Shown here one piece after another: positions 23,869-31,542 of a DNA stretch of 37,976 nucleotides. Origin of the DNA: Pseudomonadales bacterium (lineage in GTDB: Bacteria; Pseudomonadota; Gammaproteobacteria; Pseudomonadales; Azotimanducaceae). The stretch lies in NCBI GenBank assembly GCA_012103505.1, contig WLWP01000007.1, positions 1 to 37,976 of the forward strand, given 5' to 3'. A program made the position numbers and the translations under genes. How positions within the stretch are numbered: position 1 is the first letter of the stretch; every line of letters begins with the position of its first letter. Under the pieces are notes generated by a model, which did no database searches, was not told where the DNA came from, and saw only the letters and a program-made list of their open reading frames with translations.

Positions 23869-23906
23869 GTTGAGCGTCTCAAGCGGCTTCTTGTTACTCT
23901 GGCTGC

Positions 23907-24227
23907 ATGCTAAGGAAAGTCATCGCGTCAACATTACTGCTGTCCACGAGTCAGTTTGCATATTCTGTGGACGACTGCGCCGCAAAAGATGAAGACCTAA
24001 TTTTCTGTCCGGTTGTGCAAGCCCCACTACGAACCGAACTACGCGAGGGCTGGGTATTGCTTGAATACTTGGTTGAACCTGATGGCTCAGTGACCAATGC
24101 CATCGTGATTGATTCTGACGTGCGTGGACTGTGGAATGACGCGGCCATCAAGACAATAAACCAATGGCGCTATCGCGAAGCTGATGAGCCTGTGAAGAAA
24201 ACCAGAAGGTTTACCATGAAATTTTAG
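23907..24227 (+). CDS. Exported TonB C-terminal-domain protein
   Basis: 106 residues. Signal peptide MLRKVIASTLLLSTSQFAYS, then a short linker with two cysteines (CAAKDEDLIFC) and a compact TonB-C-like domain: REGWVLLEYLVEPDGSVTNAIVIDSD, then GLWNDAAIKTINQWRY, the family signature. It lacks the N-terminal membrane anchor and proline-rich spacer of true TonB, so it is not an energy transducer but one of the free periplasmic TonB-C domain proteins of unknown role. Monocistronic. Confidence 0.78.
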   Translation: MLRKVIASTLLLSTSQFAYSVDDCAAKDEDLIFCPVVQAPLRTELREGWVLLEYLVEPDGSVTNAIVIDSDVRGLWNDAAIKTINQWRYREADEPVKKTRRFTMKF

Positions 24228-24240
24228 ATTTGGTCACCAC

Positions 24241-24336
24241 TGTCCGCTGGGCCGAAAGCTGCCTCTTGCAGTACACAATTATGAATTTTCGTGCGTTGCA
24301 CAACGCAGGGTCTGAGTTCGACCCCAAACGGACGTT
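24241..24336 (+). repeat. Full-length GGCCGAAAGC repeat, copy E
   Basis: GGCCGAAAGCTGCCTCTTGC, AGTACACAATTATG, AATTTTCGTGCGTTGCACAACGC, GGGTCTGAGTTCGACCC. Outer arms GTCCG (24242-24246) and CGGAC (24329-24333) are perfectly complementary. It starts 15 nt after the TonB-C stop. Confidence 0.88.
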
Positions 24337-24341
24337 CGTCG

Positions 24342-24752
24342 TCAGGTAGATTTGGGTCGACGACCTTCCGGCAACTCCTTGAGTTGTTCTTTTGGATCGA
24401 ACCATTCAGCAGCATCTGACCGCCAAATGTGTGCCGTCGGAGGGGGTACTTCCTGATCATCGTCCAAGCATCCAAGACGGAGAATCAATGCTTCGCGAGA
24501 GTCGTGTTTGGCGTAAAGGTGAGAGCCGCACGCAGAACAGAAATAGCCTCGTTTGCCAGGTGAGGATTCGAACGAGTTTATTAGCTCGTCACCAGATAGC
24601 AGGCGGAATTGGTTTACTGATACACCCGCGTTGGTTGAAATCGCAGCACCTTGCCTTTTCCGACAGGTCGCGCAATTACAATGGACTGGCGGCGTTAGAA
24701 ACTCCCCAACTTCGTAGCGTACGCACCCGCATAAACATCCTCCCTGCAACAT
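24342..24752 (-). CDS. GFA/CENP-V-type zinc protein, copy 2
   Basis: 136 residues from ATG 24752, with GGAG six bases upstream; the longer open frame back to 24872 reads through repeat copy F and is rejected. Zinc ligands Cys6 and Cys8 (GGCLCGCVRYE), Cys25, Cys27 and Cys30 (HCNCATCRKRQG), Cys72 and Cys75 (FCSACGSHLY). The C-terminus (HIWRSDAAEWFDPKEQL) is the common GFA tail. Enzyme activity and substrate unknown. Isolated gene bounded by repeats E and F. Confidence 0.88.
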   Translation of the reverse strand: MLQGGCLCGCVRYEVGEFLTPPVHCNCATCRKRQGAAISTNAGVSVNQFRLLSGDELINSFESSPGKRGYFCSACGSHLYAKHDSREALILRLGCLDDDQEVPPPTAHIWRSDAAEWFDPKEQLKELPEGRRPKST

Positions 24753-24805
24753 CCTAGGCTCCAATGAACGGACATCACTATTCTCGCGGAATGTCGGAGC
24801 TGAGG

Positions 24806-24909
24806 GAATGTCTCTTGTTGGCCGTAAAGCTGCCTCTTGCAGTGCACAACCATGGATTTTCGTGCATTGCACAACGCCAGGTCTGAGTTGTGCCCAGAAC
24901 AGTCGTTCG
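24806..24909 (+). repeat. Full-length GGCCGAAAGC repeat, copy F
   Basis: TTGGCCGTAAAGCTGCCTC, TTGCAGTGCACAACC, CATGGATTTTCGTGCATTGC, ACAACGCCAGGTCTGAGTTG, TGCCCAG. It shares the GTTGTGCCCAG right end with copy G, so F and G form a subgroup. It lies between two minus-strand genes, not after a plus-strand stop. Confidence 0.85.
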
Positions 24910-24931
24910 AGGTCGGCGAATCAGCGGTCCA

Positions 24932-25588
24932 TCAGCATGATGGTTGTTGGCGCTGATAAAAACGAAATGTGCTCCGCCGAGCCCTGGAAGATCGGAAAGG
25001 AAAGGATCTCTTGAACAGCTTGATGTATCCAGCAAATCCAACATTCTCGGCACCCGCGTGGAGGCTAGCTCGGAGTGAAGCGTAGTTGTGCGATTCAACG
25101 AACGCCACCACGTAATCGCAGCCGCGACTTAGGCATTCGCAATCTCTACAGTGGCCTAACCGTGATACGAGTCGTTCGCCACGATACTCTGGTAGAACGT
25201 AGCTTTTGTATCCATAGGCGTAAGGCGGATCTACTTTTGCCCAGAGGCCATCGCCATGTGGCGCGGTTGTGAGGGTTGCCCATATGAAGCCCACCATCCT
25301 GCCCCCATCAAACCCGGCAGCACATATGTCCCCCCGGTCCATTGCTTCATGGACGTAGGTGGGATCTAGGTCTGGCAAATCAGTGACAGCCAGGAGAAGC
25401 TCGTCGCGATTGGCGAGTCGGACAGAAATACCATCAAAGGCACCAGGTATGTTAGAACGTTCCGCTGCTATTCTCTGAACACGGCAAATCTTCACCCACG
25501 GGCTCAACCTGTGCATCAGTATTGCCCATGAAGTTCTTACTACACCCCATTGGGCTGCACTGGTTTTAGCGCGTTTCAATCTGTCCAT
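24932..25588 (-). CDS. GNAT-family N-acetyltransferase
   Basis: 218 residues from ATG 25588. The N-terminal half holds SVRLANRDELLLAVTDLPDLDPTYVHEAM, then strand-rich DICAAGFDGGRMVGFIWATLTTA. Motif A: YKSYVLPEYRGERLVSRLGH (about 141-160), with the pyrophosphate loop R-G-E-R-L-V; motif B: VVAFVESHNYASLRASLHAGAENVGFAGYIKLF. The acceptor is unknown. No Shine-Dalgarno is visible before the ATG. It stands alone between repeats. Confidence 0.8.
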   Translation of the reverse strand: MDRLKRAKTSAAQWGVVRTSWAILMHRLSPWVKICRVQRIAAERSNIPGAFDGISVRLANRDELLLAVTDLPDLDPTYVHEAMDRGDICAAGFDGGRMVGFIWATLTTAPHGDGLWAKVDPPYAYGYKSYVLPEYRGERLVSRLGHCRDCECLSRGCDYVVAFVESHNYASLRASLHAGAENVGFAGYIKLFKRSFPFRSSRARRSTFRFYQRQQPSC

Positions 25589-25636
25589 AGAATTTAGTCT
25601 ACGGGATTTTGTTGAGCTTGTAGGCACGCGTCCCTA

Positions 25637-25825
25637 TTGAATGACGGCAGCTGGTCGAAAGCTGCCTCTTGCAACGCACAATACACCGGACCCTTGGTCT
25701 TTTTAGAGAGCGGCTGGCTGCTGTCTACGAGTGAGGGTATCGAATGGTGTCGCAACAATGGGATTGAAATACCCAGCGTTGTTGACGAAGTTAAGAACAG
25801 ACTGCGCGCCGAACTTGGACTTTGA
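25637..25825 (+). pseudogene. C-terminal gene remnant fused to a repeat fragment
   Basis: The frame from ATG 25637 reads through a short repeat copy (25649-25685, GGTCGAAAGCTGCCTCTTGC then AACGCACAA) and continues as GPLVFLESGWLLSTSEGIEW, CRNNGIEIPSVVDEVKNRL, RAELGL and a stop. The second part looks like the natural C-terminus of a cytoplasmic protein, while the first 12-14 residues are repeat sequence. Most likely a gene lost its 5' part at the repeat. A short functional fusion cannot be excluded. Confidence 0.45.
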
Positions 25826-25938
25826 TCGCGGGTATTAGCCGAATAGACCCACCTCGAGATTGTTTCCAAAGCCGCGATAGGTGCCGCCCTCAGTGAAGGG
25901 TTATGATGGTTCTTTAAAACAGTTCCTGAGGGGTTGGC

Positions 25939-26496
25939 ATGAGTCGTATAGAAACTCTGCGTGAGGATCTGGGTGGTAGTCATCCGCTGGCAGTCAAAAA
26001 AATCAAAGATCACTTGGAGCCCTGGGTGCAAGCATTCATCGCCCAATCACCATTCGCCGTGCTGTCGTCTTCCGATGCAGACGGGAATTGTGATGCGTCA
26101 CCTAAAGGCGGCCAACCTGGTTTTATCAAGGTCATTGATGAGCACACGTTGCTAATGCCGGATATAGGTGGCAATCGGCTCTTTCAGAGCTTCAGCAACT
26201 TTGAGTCGAATCCGAAAGCAGGTCTCTTGTTTATGATTCCTGGCATGGATGTGACTATCAGAGTCAATGGACGCATTAAAGTACTGTCCGCCGATGAACT
26301 TGCTGAGAAAAATCTAGAGCCCGAACTATTTATGGTCGACGATAACTCTACCGTCGTTCAAGCGACTACATTGAGCGTGGATGAAGCCTATTTCCACTGT
26401 CCACGGTCTTTCAAATTCGCCTCTCTGTGGGATACGGATAACATCGCAGCGAATGCCAACCGCTCCATCAAGGATTTCGTCCAGGAAGCTAAGTGA
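25939..26496 (+). CDS. FMN-binding pyridoxamine-phosphate-oxidase-like protein
   Basis: 185 residues. Split-barrel flavin fold: FIAQSPFAVLSSSDADGNCDASPKGGQPGF (about 33-62), DEHTLLMPDIGGNRLFQSFSNFESNPKAGLLFMIP (about 67-101), and a C-terminal YFHCPRSFKFASLW. This matches the MSMEG_1061-type subfamily of PPOX-like proteins, which bind FMN or F420 and reduce small molecules; true PNPOx catalytic residues are not evident. A short GAGGGGTTGGC precedes the ATG. Monocistronic or first of a unit with the hydrolase gene 69 nt later. Confidence 0.85.
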   Translation: MSRIETLREDLGGSHPLAVKKIKDHLEPWVQAFIAQSPFAVLSSSDADGNCDASPKGGQPGFIKVIDEHTLLMPDIGGNRLFQSFSNFESNPKAGLLFMIPGMDVTIRVNGRIKVLSADELAEKNLEPELFMVDDNSTVVQATTLSVDEAYFHCPRSFKFASLWDTDNIAANANRSIKDFVQEAK

Positions 26497-26565
26497 CAGA
26501 CATTCTCTGTTTTGTCTGTGTCCGAAACACGAGACAGAACTAACACACCACTCAACGGGAAGCCG

Positions 26566-27765
26566 ATGACCACATCAACATTGTTAGGCGCGCAACGACC
26601 ATCGTATCTCCACTATTGGCCGCTGCCAGAGAACGACCCGGGCGTTGAGCTACGTCGGGAGGCTGTGCGACTAATCTCTCCAGACGGCGCGCTCATGCAT
26701 GGCGTCCTTTGGACACCCCCAAACAATGTGGCTTGGAAGACCGCGGTCATCTTGACTCACCCACGGGGAGACTTTTCGGTGCACTATGCCTGCCCACTAC
26801 TGGCGGCTGCTGGATATGCAGTACTTGGATTTGGCACCCGTTACGTGGGCAATGACATTGATTGTTTGCATCACGCTTGTGCGATCGATGTAAATACCGC
26901 CGCCGCTGAGATGCGAGCTCGGGGCGCGGAATCGGTGATTCTATTGGGCAATAGTGGCGGTGGCTCTCTTATGTGCCTTACTCAACAAGAGCACCAATGC
27001 GGAGATGGTATGGTCTTGCTTGCGGCTCATCCCGGCCAAGGCATGCACATGGGGCAAACGATAGATCCATCTGTTGCTGACGAAAATGATCCCACTTCCG
27101 TGATACCTGAACTCGACATGTTCAATCCCGACAACGGTTGGCGGCCGTGGCCTGAGCGTTGCACCTACGACAAGGGTTGGCTACAAGTCTATCGGCAGGC
27201 ACAAACTGATCGAGCCAAGCGCATCGACGCTGTGGCAAAATCCGCCCATGCGAGTCAAGCCCAAGCAGCTGCGCGACTGAAAACGATAGACAAAGAAAAG
27301 GATTCCGCGAGTTGGCGCTATTGGCGGCAACGGACTGTCCAGGGGACTTATCTAACAATTTATCGCACGCTCGCTAATCCCGCGCATCTTGATTTGACCA
27401 TCGACCCTGATGATCGTCCGCTAGGATCAATCTTTGCCAACCCGGATCCGCTTGATGCAAATTATGGCTTGGGTGGCCTCGGCCGCGTCATGACAACCCG
27501 CGGCTGGCTCTCGACTTGGTCTCCAGCGGAATCCAAGGCGCGTGTCGTTGATACGATCCAAAATGTAAACATCCCGATCCTTCAGATCCATGCCACAGGT
27601 GATAGTGAGATACGTCTGCGCGATGCCTCCGCCATGCGTGATGCCGCTGGAAGTACAGATGTGACCTACCATGATCTTAAAGGTGCAGACCACTACCTAA
27701 CGAATCCTGCACACCGCGAAGAGGCGATGGAACTCGTGATTGAATGGATACGTGAGCGCTTCTAA
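26566..27765 (+). CDS. Alpha/beta hydrolase
   Basis: 399 residues from ATG 26566 (the longer frame starts at a TTG and lacks homologous sequence). The nucleophile elbow is GNSGGGS with Ser130. Further strands include KTAVILTHPRGDFSVHYA (oxyanion region, about 58-75) and YAVLGFGTRYVGN. The acid is likely the Asp in HATGDSEIRLRDA and the base the His in KGADHYLTN near the C-terminus. An inserted helical lid spans about 200-290. Substrate unknown. Its stop overlaps the stop of the convergent MetE-like gene by four bases. Confidence 0.85.
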   Translation: MTTSTLLGAQRPSYLHYWPLPENDPGVELRREAVRLISPDGALMHGVLWTPPNNVAWKTAVILTHPRGDFSVHYACPLLAAAGYAVLGFGTRYVGNDIDCLHHACAIDVNTAAAEMRARGAESVILLGNSGGGSLMCLTQQEHQCGDGMVLLAAHPGQGMHMGQTIDPSVADENDPTSVIPELDMFNPDNGWRPWPERCTYDKGWLQVYRQAQTDRAKRIDAVAKSAHASQAQAAARLKTIDKEKDSASWRYWRQRTVQGTYLTIYRTLANPAHLDLTIDPDDRPLGSIFANPDPLDANYGLGGLGRVMTTRGWLSTWSPAESKARVVDTIQNVNIPILQIHATGDSEIRLRDASAMRDAAGSTDVTYHDLKGADHYLTNPAHREEAMELVIEWIRERF

Positions 27766-28814
27766 CGTTTCCTTACAGATGAGCCGAGTTCCGTACGCAC
27801 GATGTCTCGCCCTAGAACCATGTTCTGTAGCTTTTCGAACGCGACAGCTCTCGTTAGGTACTTCATACCACAGTCCGGTGCGACCACAATGCGCTCCGCT
27901 GGCACAACTTGAAGCGCTGCTCTGATTCGCTCCGCGACTAACTCCGGAGATTCCGGTGTGGTGTCTCGCAGGTCGATGACACCCACGTGTACGAGTTTGT
28001 TTGGTAACAAGGTCAGTAAATCCATCTTCAATTTGGGCTGAGCGCATTCGATCGACACTTCGTGCGCGGTACATGCATCCAATTCTTCTAAAAAAGCGTA
28101 ACCCTGCGGTTTGTTCTCAACGTGTTTACCGTAACCGAAACAAACGTGTAGAACGGTTCGCCCCGTAGTACTTTGTAGCGCTCGATCGATAGCGGTGACT
28201 GCGTATTCTCGTGCGGCTTCCGGACGAGCTTGGACGTAGGGTTCGTCGAGTTGCACAATATCAACACCTGCAGCGAAAAGGTCTCGGACCTCCTCGTTAA
28301 CCGCGTCAGCATAAGCCATCGCGAGATCGGCGGCGTTTGCGTAATAGTCGTTTTGCGCCTGCTGGGCCATGGTAAATGGGCCAGGCAGAGTGATTTTCAG
28401 GGGCGTGTTGGTATGCTGTTTTAGAAAACTGATGTATGGCGCCTCTACGGAGGTTCGTCGTTTAATCTCTCCAGTCACACGTGGAACAGGCACCTGTTTG
28501 CCTGTGCGATCTGTCGCTTCGCCAGGATTATCGATGTCCACACCAGCCAGTGAATTGGCAAATCGGTTCGAATAACTTTCACGCCGCATTTCGCCGTCCG
28601 TGACGATGTCGACACCGGCTCGATGTTGATCACTGAGTGCGATCAAGGTGGCGTCGTTCTGAGCTTCCTCGAGATCCGCGATGGCTGGCTTCCATAGTTC
28701 GTCGAGAATGACGCGTGGGGGAAGTCGTGCGCCGAGGCGAGACTTATCAATCAGCCAGTCCGGCTGCGCGTAGCTGCCAACCAGGGATGTTGGGAGGAGT
28801 GGGTATTCAAGCAT
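27762..28814 (-). CDS. MetE C-domain-like methyltransferase
   Basis: 350 residues, equivalent to the catalytic C-terminal half of cobalamin-independent methionine synthase without the N-terminal barrel. TIM barrel with the zinc ligands in the right order: His223 and Cys225 (VLHVCFG), Glu256 (SIECAQ) and Cys315 (VAPDCGMK). The N-terminus LPTSLVGSYAQPDWL and IVTDGEMRRESY are also characteristic. Such stand-alone forms use simpler methyl donors or act on other thiols; the role here is unknown, and there is no MetF or MTHF gene nearby. Convergent with the hydrolase gene. Confidence 0.88.
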   Translation of the reverse strand: MLEYPLLPTSLVGSYAQPDWLIDKSRLGARLPPRVILDELWKPAIADLEEAQNDATLIALSDQHRAGVDIVTDGEMRRESYSNRFANSLAGVDIDNPGEATDRTGKQVPVPRVTGEIKRRTSVEAPYISFLKQHTNTPLKITLPGPFTMAQQAQNDYYANAADLAMAYADAVNEEVRDLFAAGVDIVQLDEPYVQARPEAAREYAVTAIDRALQSTTGRTVLHVCFGYGKHVENKPQGYAFLEELDACTAHEVSIECAQPKLKMDLLTLLPNKLVHVGVIDLRDTTPESPELVAERIRAALQVVPAERIVVAPDCGMKYLTRAVAFEKLQNMVLGRDIVRTELGSSVRKR

Positions 28815-28963
28815 TAGTTTTATCCAAATGTTTGCATAGACTAGTCTGAGTGATCCAACGAACGTTTCTTGATGGCGAAAGCGGAATAAATCTGGTCAAC
28901 TGAGAACACCTGCTTTGAGCCGTTAGGACCAAGGGTTCTCAACCTTATGGCATAATCTGAGCT

Positions 28964-29149
28964 ATGGTTAAGACAATAACCGGCGTAAGTATGCTCGCTG
29001 CCGCAATCCTGTTCGGACTGGGTCTCGTGATACCTGGAACAACACAAACGGAATCCGGTTTCTTCTATTGGTTTTCTTGGACCATCTTGTGGGTGGCAGT
29101 TTTCATTGGTCTTGTATACCTATACCTCGCTTGGAAAGACAGAGCCTAA
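28964..29149 (+). CDS. Two-helix small membrane protein
   Basis: 61 residues, with TM segments at about 8-26 and 35-55, a hydrophobic protein with a short basic end WKDRA. No family is recognised. A possible promoter -10 CATAAT lies at about 28951-28956, and an inverted repeat TGAGAAC / GTTCTCA sits just upstream (28900-28943 region). Isolated gene followed 23 nt later by a shortened repeat copy. Confidence 0.6.
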   Translation: MVKTITGVSMLAAAILFGLGLVIPGTTQTESGFFYWFSWTILWVAVFIGLVYLYLAWKDRA

Positions 29150-29169
29150 TAGACAGCTGGTTTTGGTCG

Positions 29170-29210
29170 GCTAATGGCCGGAAGCTTTCTCTCGCAACGC
29201 ACAATTCGGC
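29170..29210 (+). repeat. Shortened repeat-family copy
   Basis: TAATGGCCGGAAGCTTTCTC, TCGCAACGCACAATTCGG. The left part is normal, the hairpin half is missing. It lies about 23 nt after the preceding stop. Confidence 0.55.
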
Positions 29211-29277
29211 CGTCTCTTCCGACTCATTCCAGACCTACTGATCTGGTGCGATAATCGTAAAGAAATGGAGAGGTCGT

Positions 29278-29787
29278 ATGAATTGGGATGCAATTGCTGC
29301 GGTGGGCGAAGCGGTTGGCGGTTTCGCTGTCATTGCATCGCTTGTCTATCTTGCCACACAAATTCGCCAGACTCGCGAAATGCAATTGGCCGAATCTGTT
29401 CGCGATGTGTTCACAAAGGGGAGCGCGATGCTCGCCTATACAGGCTCCCACCCTGGAGCGTTTGAAGCGCTCCGAAAAGGTATCGTCGACTTTGCCAATC
29501 TAACCCCGGAAGAAAAGGAAATTTTCAACTGCTGAGGGCTGACAAACCTCGTGACCGTTGAGCAGGCGATGTACATGCTCGAGAGCGGATTAATTCCGAA
29601 AGTCTCCTGGAAATCTTTCGAAAACTATGGCTTAGCAGTAACCCGTTCACCTGGTGGCGCACAATGGTGGGCTGAGCATAAGGGGGTTATCGGTCAGGAA
29701 TTAGTCCAGTGGCTAGATGGAATATCGGATGATGATGCGAAAACAAGGCCGATATTTTACGATCTCTTTCCTCATTGGCGAATGTAG
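29278..29787 (+). pseudogene. Single-TM membrane protein, copy 3, interrupted by an in-frame TGA
   Basis: From ATG 29278 (GGAGAGG ribosome site) the frame encodes MNWDAIAAVGEAVGGFAVIA, then TM and QIRQTREMQ, the same family as the gene at 23166. It stops at a TGA, 29533-29535, after EEKEIFNC. The same frame continues without any shift as GLTNLVTVEQAMYMLESGLI and on to FPHWRM and a TAG at 29785-29787, so one nonsense codon splits an otherwise intact 169-residue gene. TGG to TGA is the simplest origin. A GTG at 29551 could restart the second half. Confidence 0.75.
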
Positions 29788-29796
29788 TCAGCAGGT

Positions 29797-29830
29797 CCGC
29801 TTCTGGTCGAAAGCTGCGCTGGACAATATG
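29797..29830 (+). repeat. Degenerate repeat-family copy
   Basis: GCTTCTGGTCGAAAGCTGCG followed by CTGGACAATATGACC; only the left arm is well preserved. It starts 10 nt after the preceding stop. Confidence 0.45.
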
Positions 29831-29894
29831 ACCGTCATCTATATGCCCGTAGCGGATGCTCGCTCCGCATTTTGATCAAGAAGTAGTCACGACC

Positions 29895-30797
29895 CTAAGG
29901 CCTGATCGGAAAGTAAACCTCTGTTTTCCATTCCTTAGGATCTGGAACTTCTCCTGGATCGGTGACGTACCACTCCCAGCTTGCTCCCTTCCTCTGGTAG
30001 CCATTTTCTTCGATCCACTTTTCAATCGCACCATACGTTTCCGAGAGAGTATCGTAGGGGCCGGAGTGCGTCGCAATGGCAGCTGGACCTGACTGTAGCT
30101 CTCCCATTTGGATTTCGCCGTCTCCTCCAGCGGCTTTTTGCAATGGGATAATACAATCAACGGTTACCATGCCAGGTGTAAAGTCTACGTAGCGAGCGAT
30201 AGGGTTTCCTGCCATCTCGTATCCGTTCTGCATGCAATGACCGTACAGCTTTGGAAAGCACTCGGAAAAGAGTTGCTGTAAGTCCGCGTGTGGAACCCGA
30301 CGTTGGATGTAGAGAATCGGTCGAGCTTCCAGGTCGGTACGGGTAATTTCTGATGTTGGCATATTTAGGCTCCTAGCTGGCTCGTTCAACGACATCTGAA
30401 AAAGGCCAACACAGGGGCCCAATTCTCGGACAAGTTTGGCATGTACATCTTGGTCTGCGTGGCTAACTTTCGGTCTAGCATTTTCTCTGTAGGCAGTAGG
30501 GGTGCAATTAAACCTCCGTCGAAAAGCCCGAACAAACACTTCATGGCTACCGTGACCTGTAGCAAATGCAATGTCCAAGATCGAATCATCTGATTGGGTT
30601 AGGCGTATGGCAGCATCATCTAAGCAAAGTCGCTGCTGAAATTGCTTAGGGCTTTCTCCCAGATGATCTCTGAAGCTGCGTTGTAAATAGTATTGTGACC
30701 ATCCCACGAATCCGGCCAAGGACTTGAGACTCATAGGGCGATCTCGATGACGGGTGATGGCATAAACAACACTAAGAATGTTCCGTTTGCTTAGCAT
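29895..30797 (-). CDS. AraC-type regulator fused to a GyrI-like ligand domain
   Basis: 300 residues from ATG 30797, with AGGATTACAGTC upstream. The N-terminal part holds two HTH motifs of the AraC family (residues about 5-105: PMSLKSLAGFVGWSQYYLQRSFRDHLGESP, ILDIAFATGHGSHEVFVRAFRRRFNCTPTAYR). The C-terminal half (about 150-300) is a GyrI-like small-molecule-binding domain: PILYIQRRVPHADLQQLF, PAAIATHSGPYDTLSETY, WIEENGYQRKGASWEWYVTDPGEV. Such fusions respond to toxic cationic or aromatic compounds in known members; the ligand here is unknown. It is divergent from the SRPBCC gene at 30975. Confidence 0.88.
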   Translation of the reverse strand: MLSKRNILSVVYAITRHRDRPMSLKSLAGFVGWSQYYLQRSFRDHLGESPKQFQQRLCLDDAAIRLTQSDDSILDIAFATGHGSHEVFVRAFRRRFNCTPTAYRENARPKVSHADQDVHAKLVRELGPCVGLFQMSLNEPARSLNMPTSEITRTDLEARPILYIQRRVPHADLQQLFSECFPKLYGHCMQNGYEMAGNPIARYVDFTPGMVTVDCIIPLQKAAGGDGEIQMGELQSGPAAIATHSGPYDTLSETYGAIEKWIEENGYQRKGASWEWYVTDPGEVPDPKEWKTEVYFPIRP

Positions 30798-30865
30798 GAC
30801 TGTAATCCTAGCCGAGGTTCCATCTCGATTCTTGATCTTTCTTGCACCATGAGCTGGTTGTTCGC

Positions 30866-30926
30866 AATTGGCCGAAAGCGGAAGTAGAAGCAACGTACCT
30901 TGACCGTCTGCTGTCGACCCGAGGCC
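30866..30926 (+). repeat. Type 2 repeat-family copy (AAGTAGAA variant)
   Basis: TTGGCCGAAAGCGGAAGTAG, GAAGCAACGTACC, CCGTCTGCTGTCGACCC. Same layout as 23811-23868. It sits in the divergent spacer between the AraC-type and SRPBCC genes rather than after a stop codon. Confidence 0.55.
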
Positions 30927-30974
30927 ACCATTTTTGATGAGGGGGATTTCGTTGCCTGTTGTACCATCTACATT

Positions 30975-31394
30975 ATGAGTAAAAGTAAATCCTTTTCTTC
31001 AAATATTGAGATAAACGCGCCCACCTCTGAAGTGTGGGAGGTAATAACTGATCCTCAGTACGCCAAAGTACTGGGCAATGAATTTGATGAAGGAGCGTAT
31101 GTTAGGTCGGATTGGAAGCTGGGGTCTAAAGTGGACTTCCTTTACGAAAGCGCACCAGACAAACCTGCTAACTCGGGAAAAATAACAGAGCTTATCGAGA
31201 GAGAACTTATCCATGTTCACTACCGCTTCTACCTGTTCTGGAAGTACAGCGAAACGTATTTATTGACGGGTGAGATTGGCACAACCAACCTCCAGATAGA
31301 TGCAGGACCTTATGGTGCTGACTTAGACGACCAGAAAGTAGCGTGGGCTAATTGGTTGAGAAAAGTTAAAGAGATCAGCGAGCCAGATACTTAG
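30975..31394 (+). CDS. SRPBCC/START-like domain protein
   Basis: 139 residues from ATG 30975; an earlier in-frame start at 30900 lies in the repeat. The start MSKSKSFSSNIEINAPTSEVWEVITDPQYAK and the core LGSKVDFLYE..., KITELIERELIHVHYRF are typical of AHSA1/polyketide-cyclase-like SRPBCC proteins with a helix-grip cavity. The ligand is unknown. Divergent from the AraC-GyrI gene, which may regulate it. No strong Shine-Dalgarno. Confidence 0.78.
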   Translation: MSKSKSFSSNIEINAPTSEVWEVITDPQYAKVLGNEFDEGAYVRSDWKLGSKVDFLYESAPDKPANSGKITELIERELIHVHYRFYLFWKYSETYLLTGEIGTTNLQIDAGPYGADLDDQKVAWANWLRKVKEISEPDT

Positions 31395-31413
31395 ATGTTC
31401 AGGCGAATGACCG

Positions 31414-31492
31414 CGGTTGGCCGGAAACCATCGGTTTTAAGCGAACTTTTGTAGTTCAGCTGAACACGTCCGTTGGTGACCCAAAGCCGCCT
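31414..31492 (+). repeat. Diverged repeat-family copy
   Basis: GCGGTTGGCCGGAAACC on the left and CGTCCGTTGGTGACCC on the right, with an unrelated interior. It starts about 20 nt after the SRPBCC stop. Confidence 0.45.
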
Positions 31493-31503
31493 CTAGAAAT
31501 CTA

Positions 31504-31542
31504 CAAAAGAGACCGCTAGAGGGGCTATCGATTCGCGTCTCT
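31504..31542 (-). terminator. Terminator of the TonB receptor gene
   Basis: On the minus strand AGAGACGC (complement of 31535-31542) pairs with GCGGTCTCT (complement of 31508-31516) with one bulged G, followed by TTTTG. It overlaps the receptor's stop codon. Confidence 0.5.

Noticed and set aside
24753..24872. Longer N-terminus for the second GFA protein
   Set aside because: The extension is repeat copy F read as protein; the family starts at the MLQGGCLCG region with a ribosome site.
29533..29535. TGA as selenocysteine codon
   Set aside because: The residue follows Cys in a non-catalytic membrane-protein family, the paralogue at 23166 shows no Cys or selenocysteine there, and no convincing SECIS-like hairpin was recognised directly downstream.
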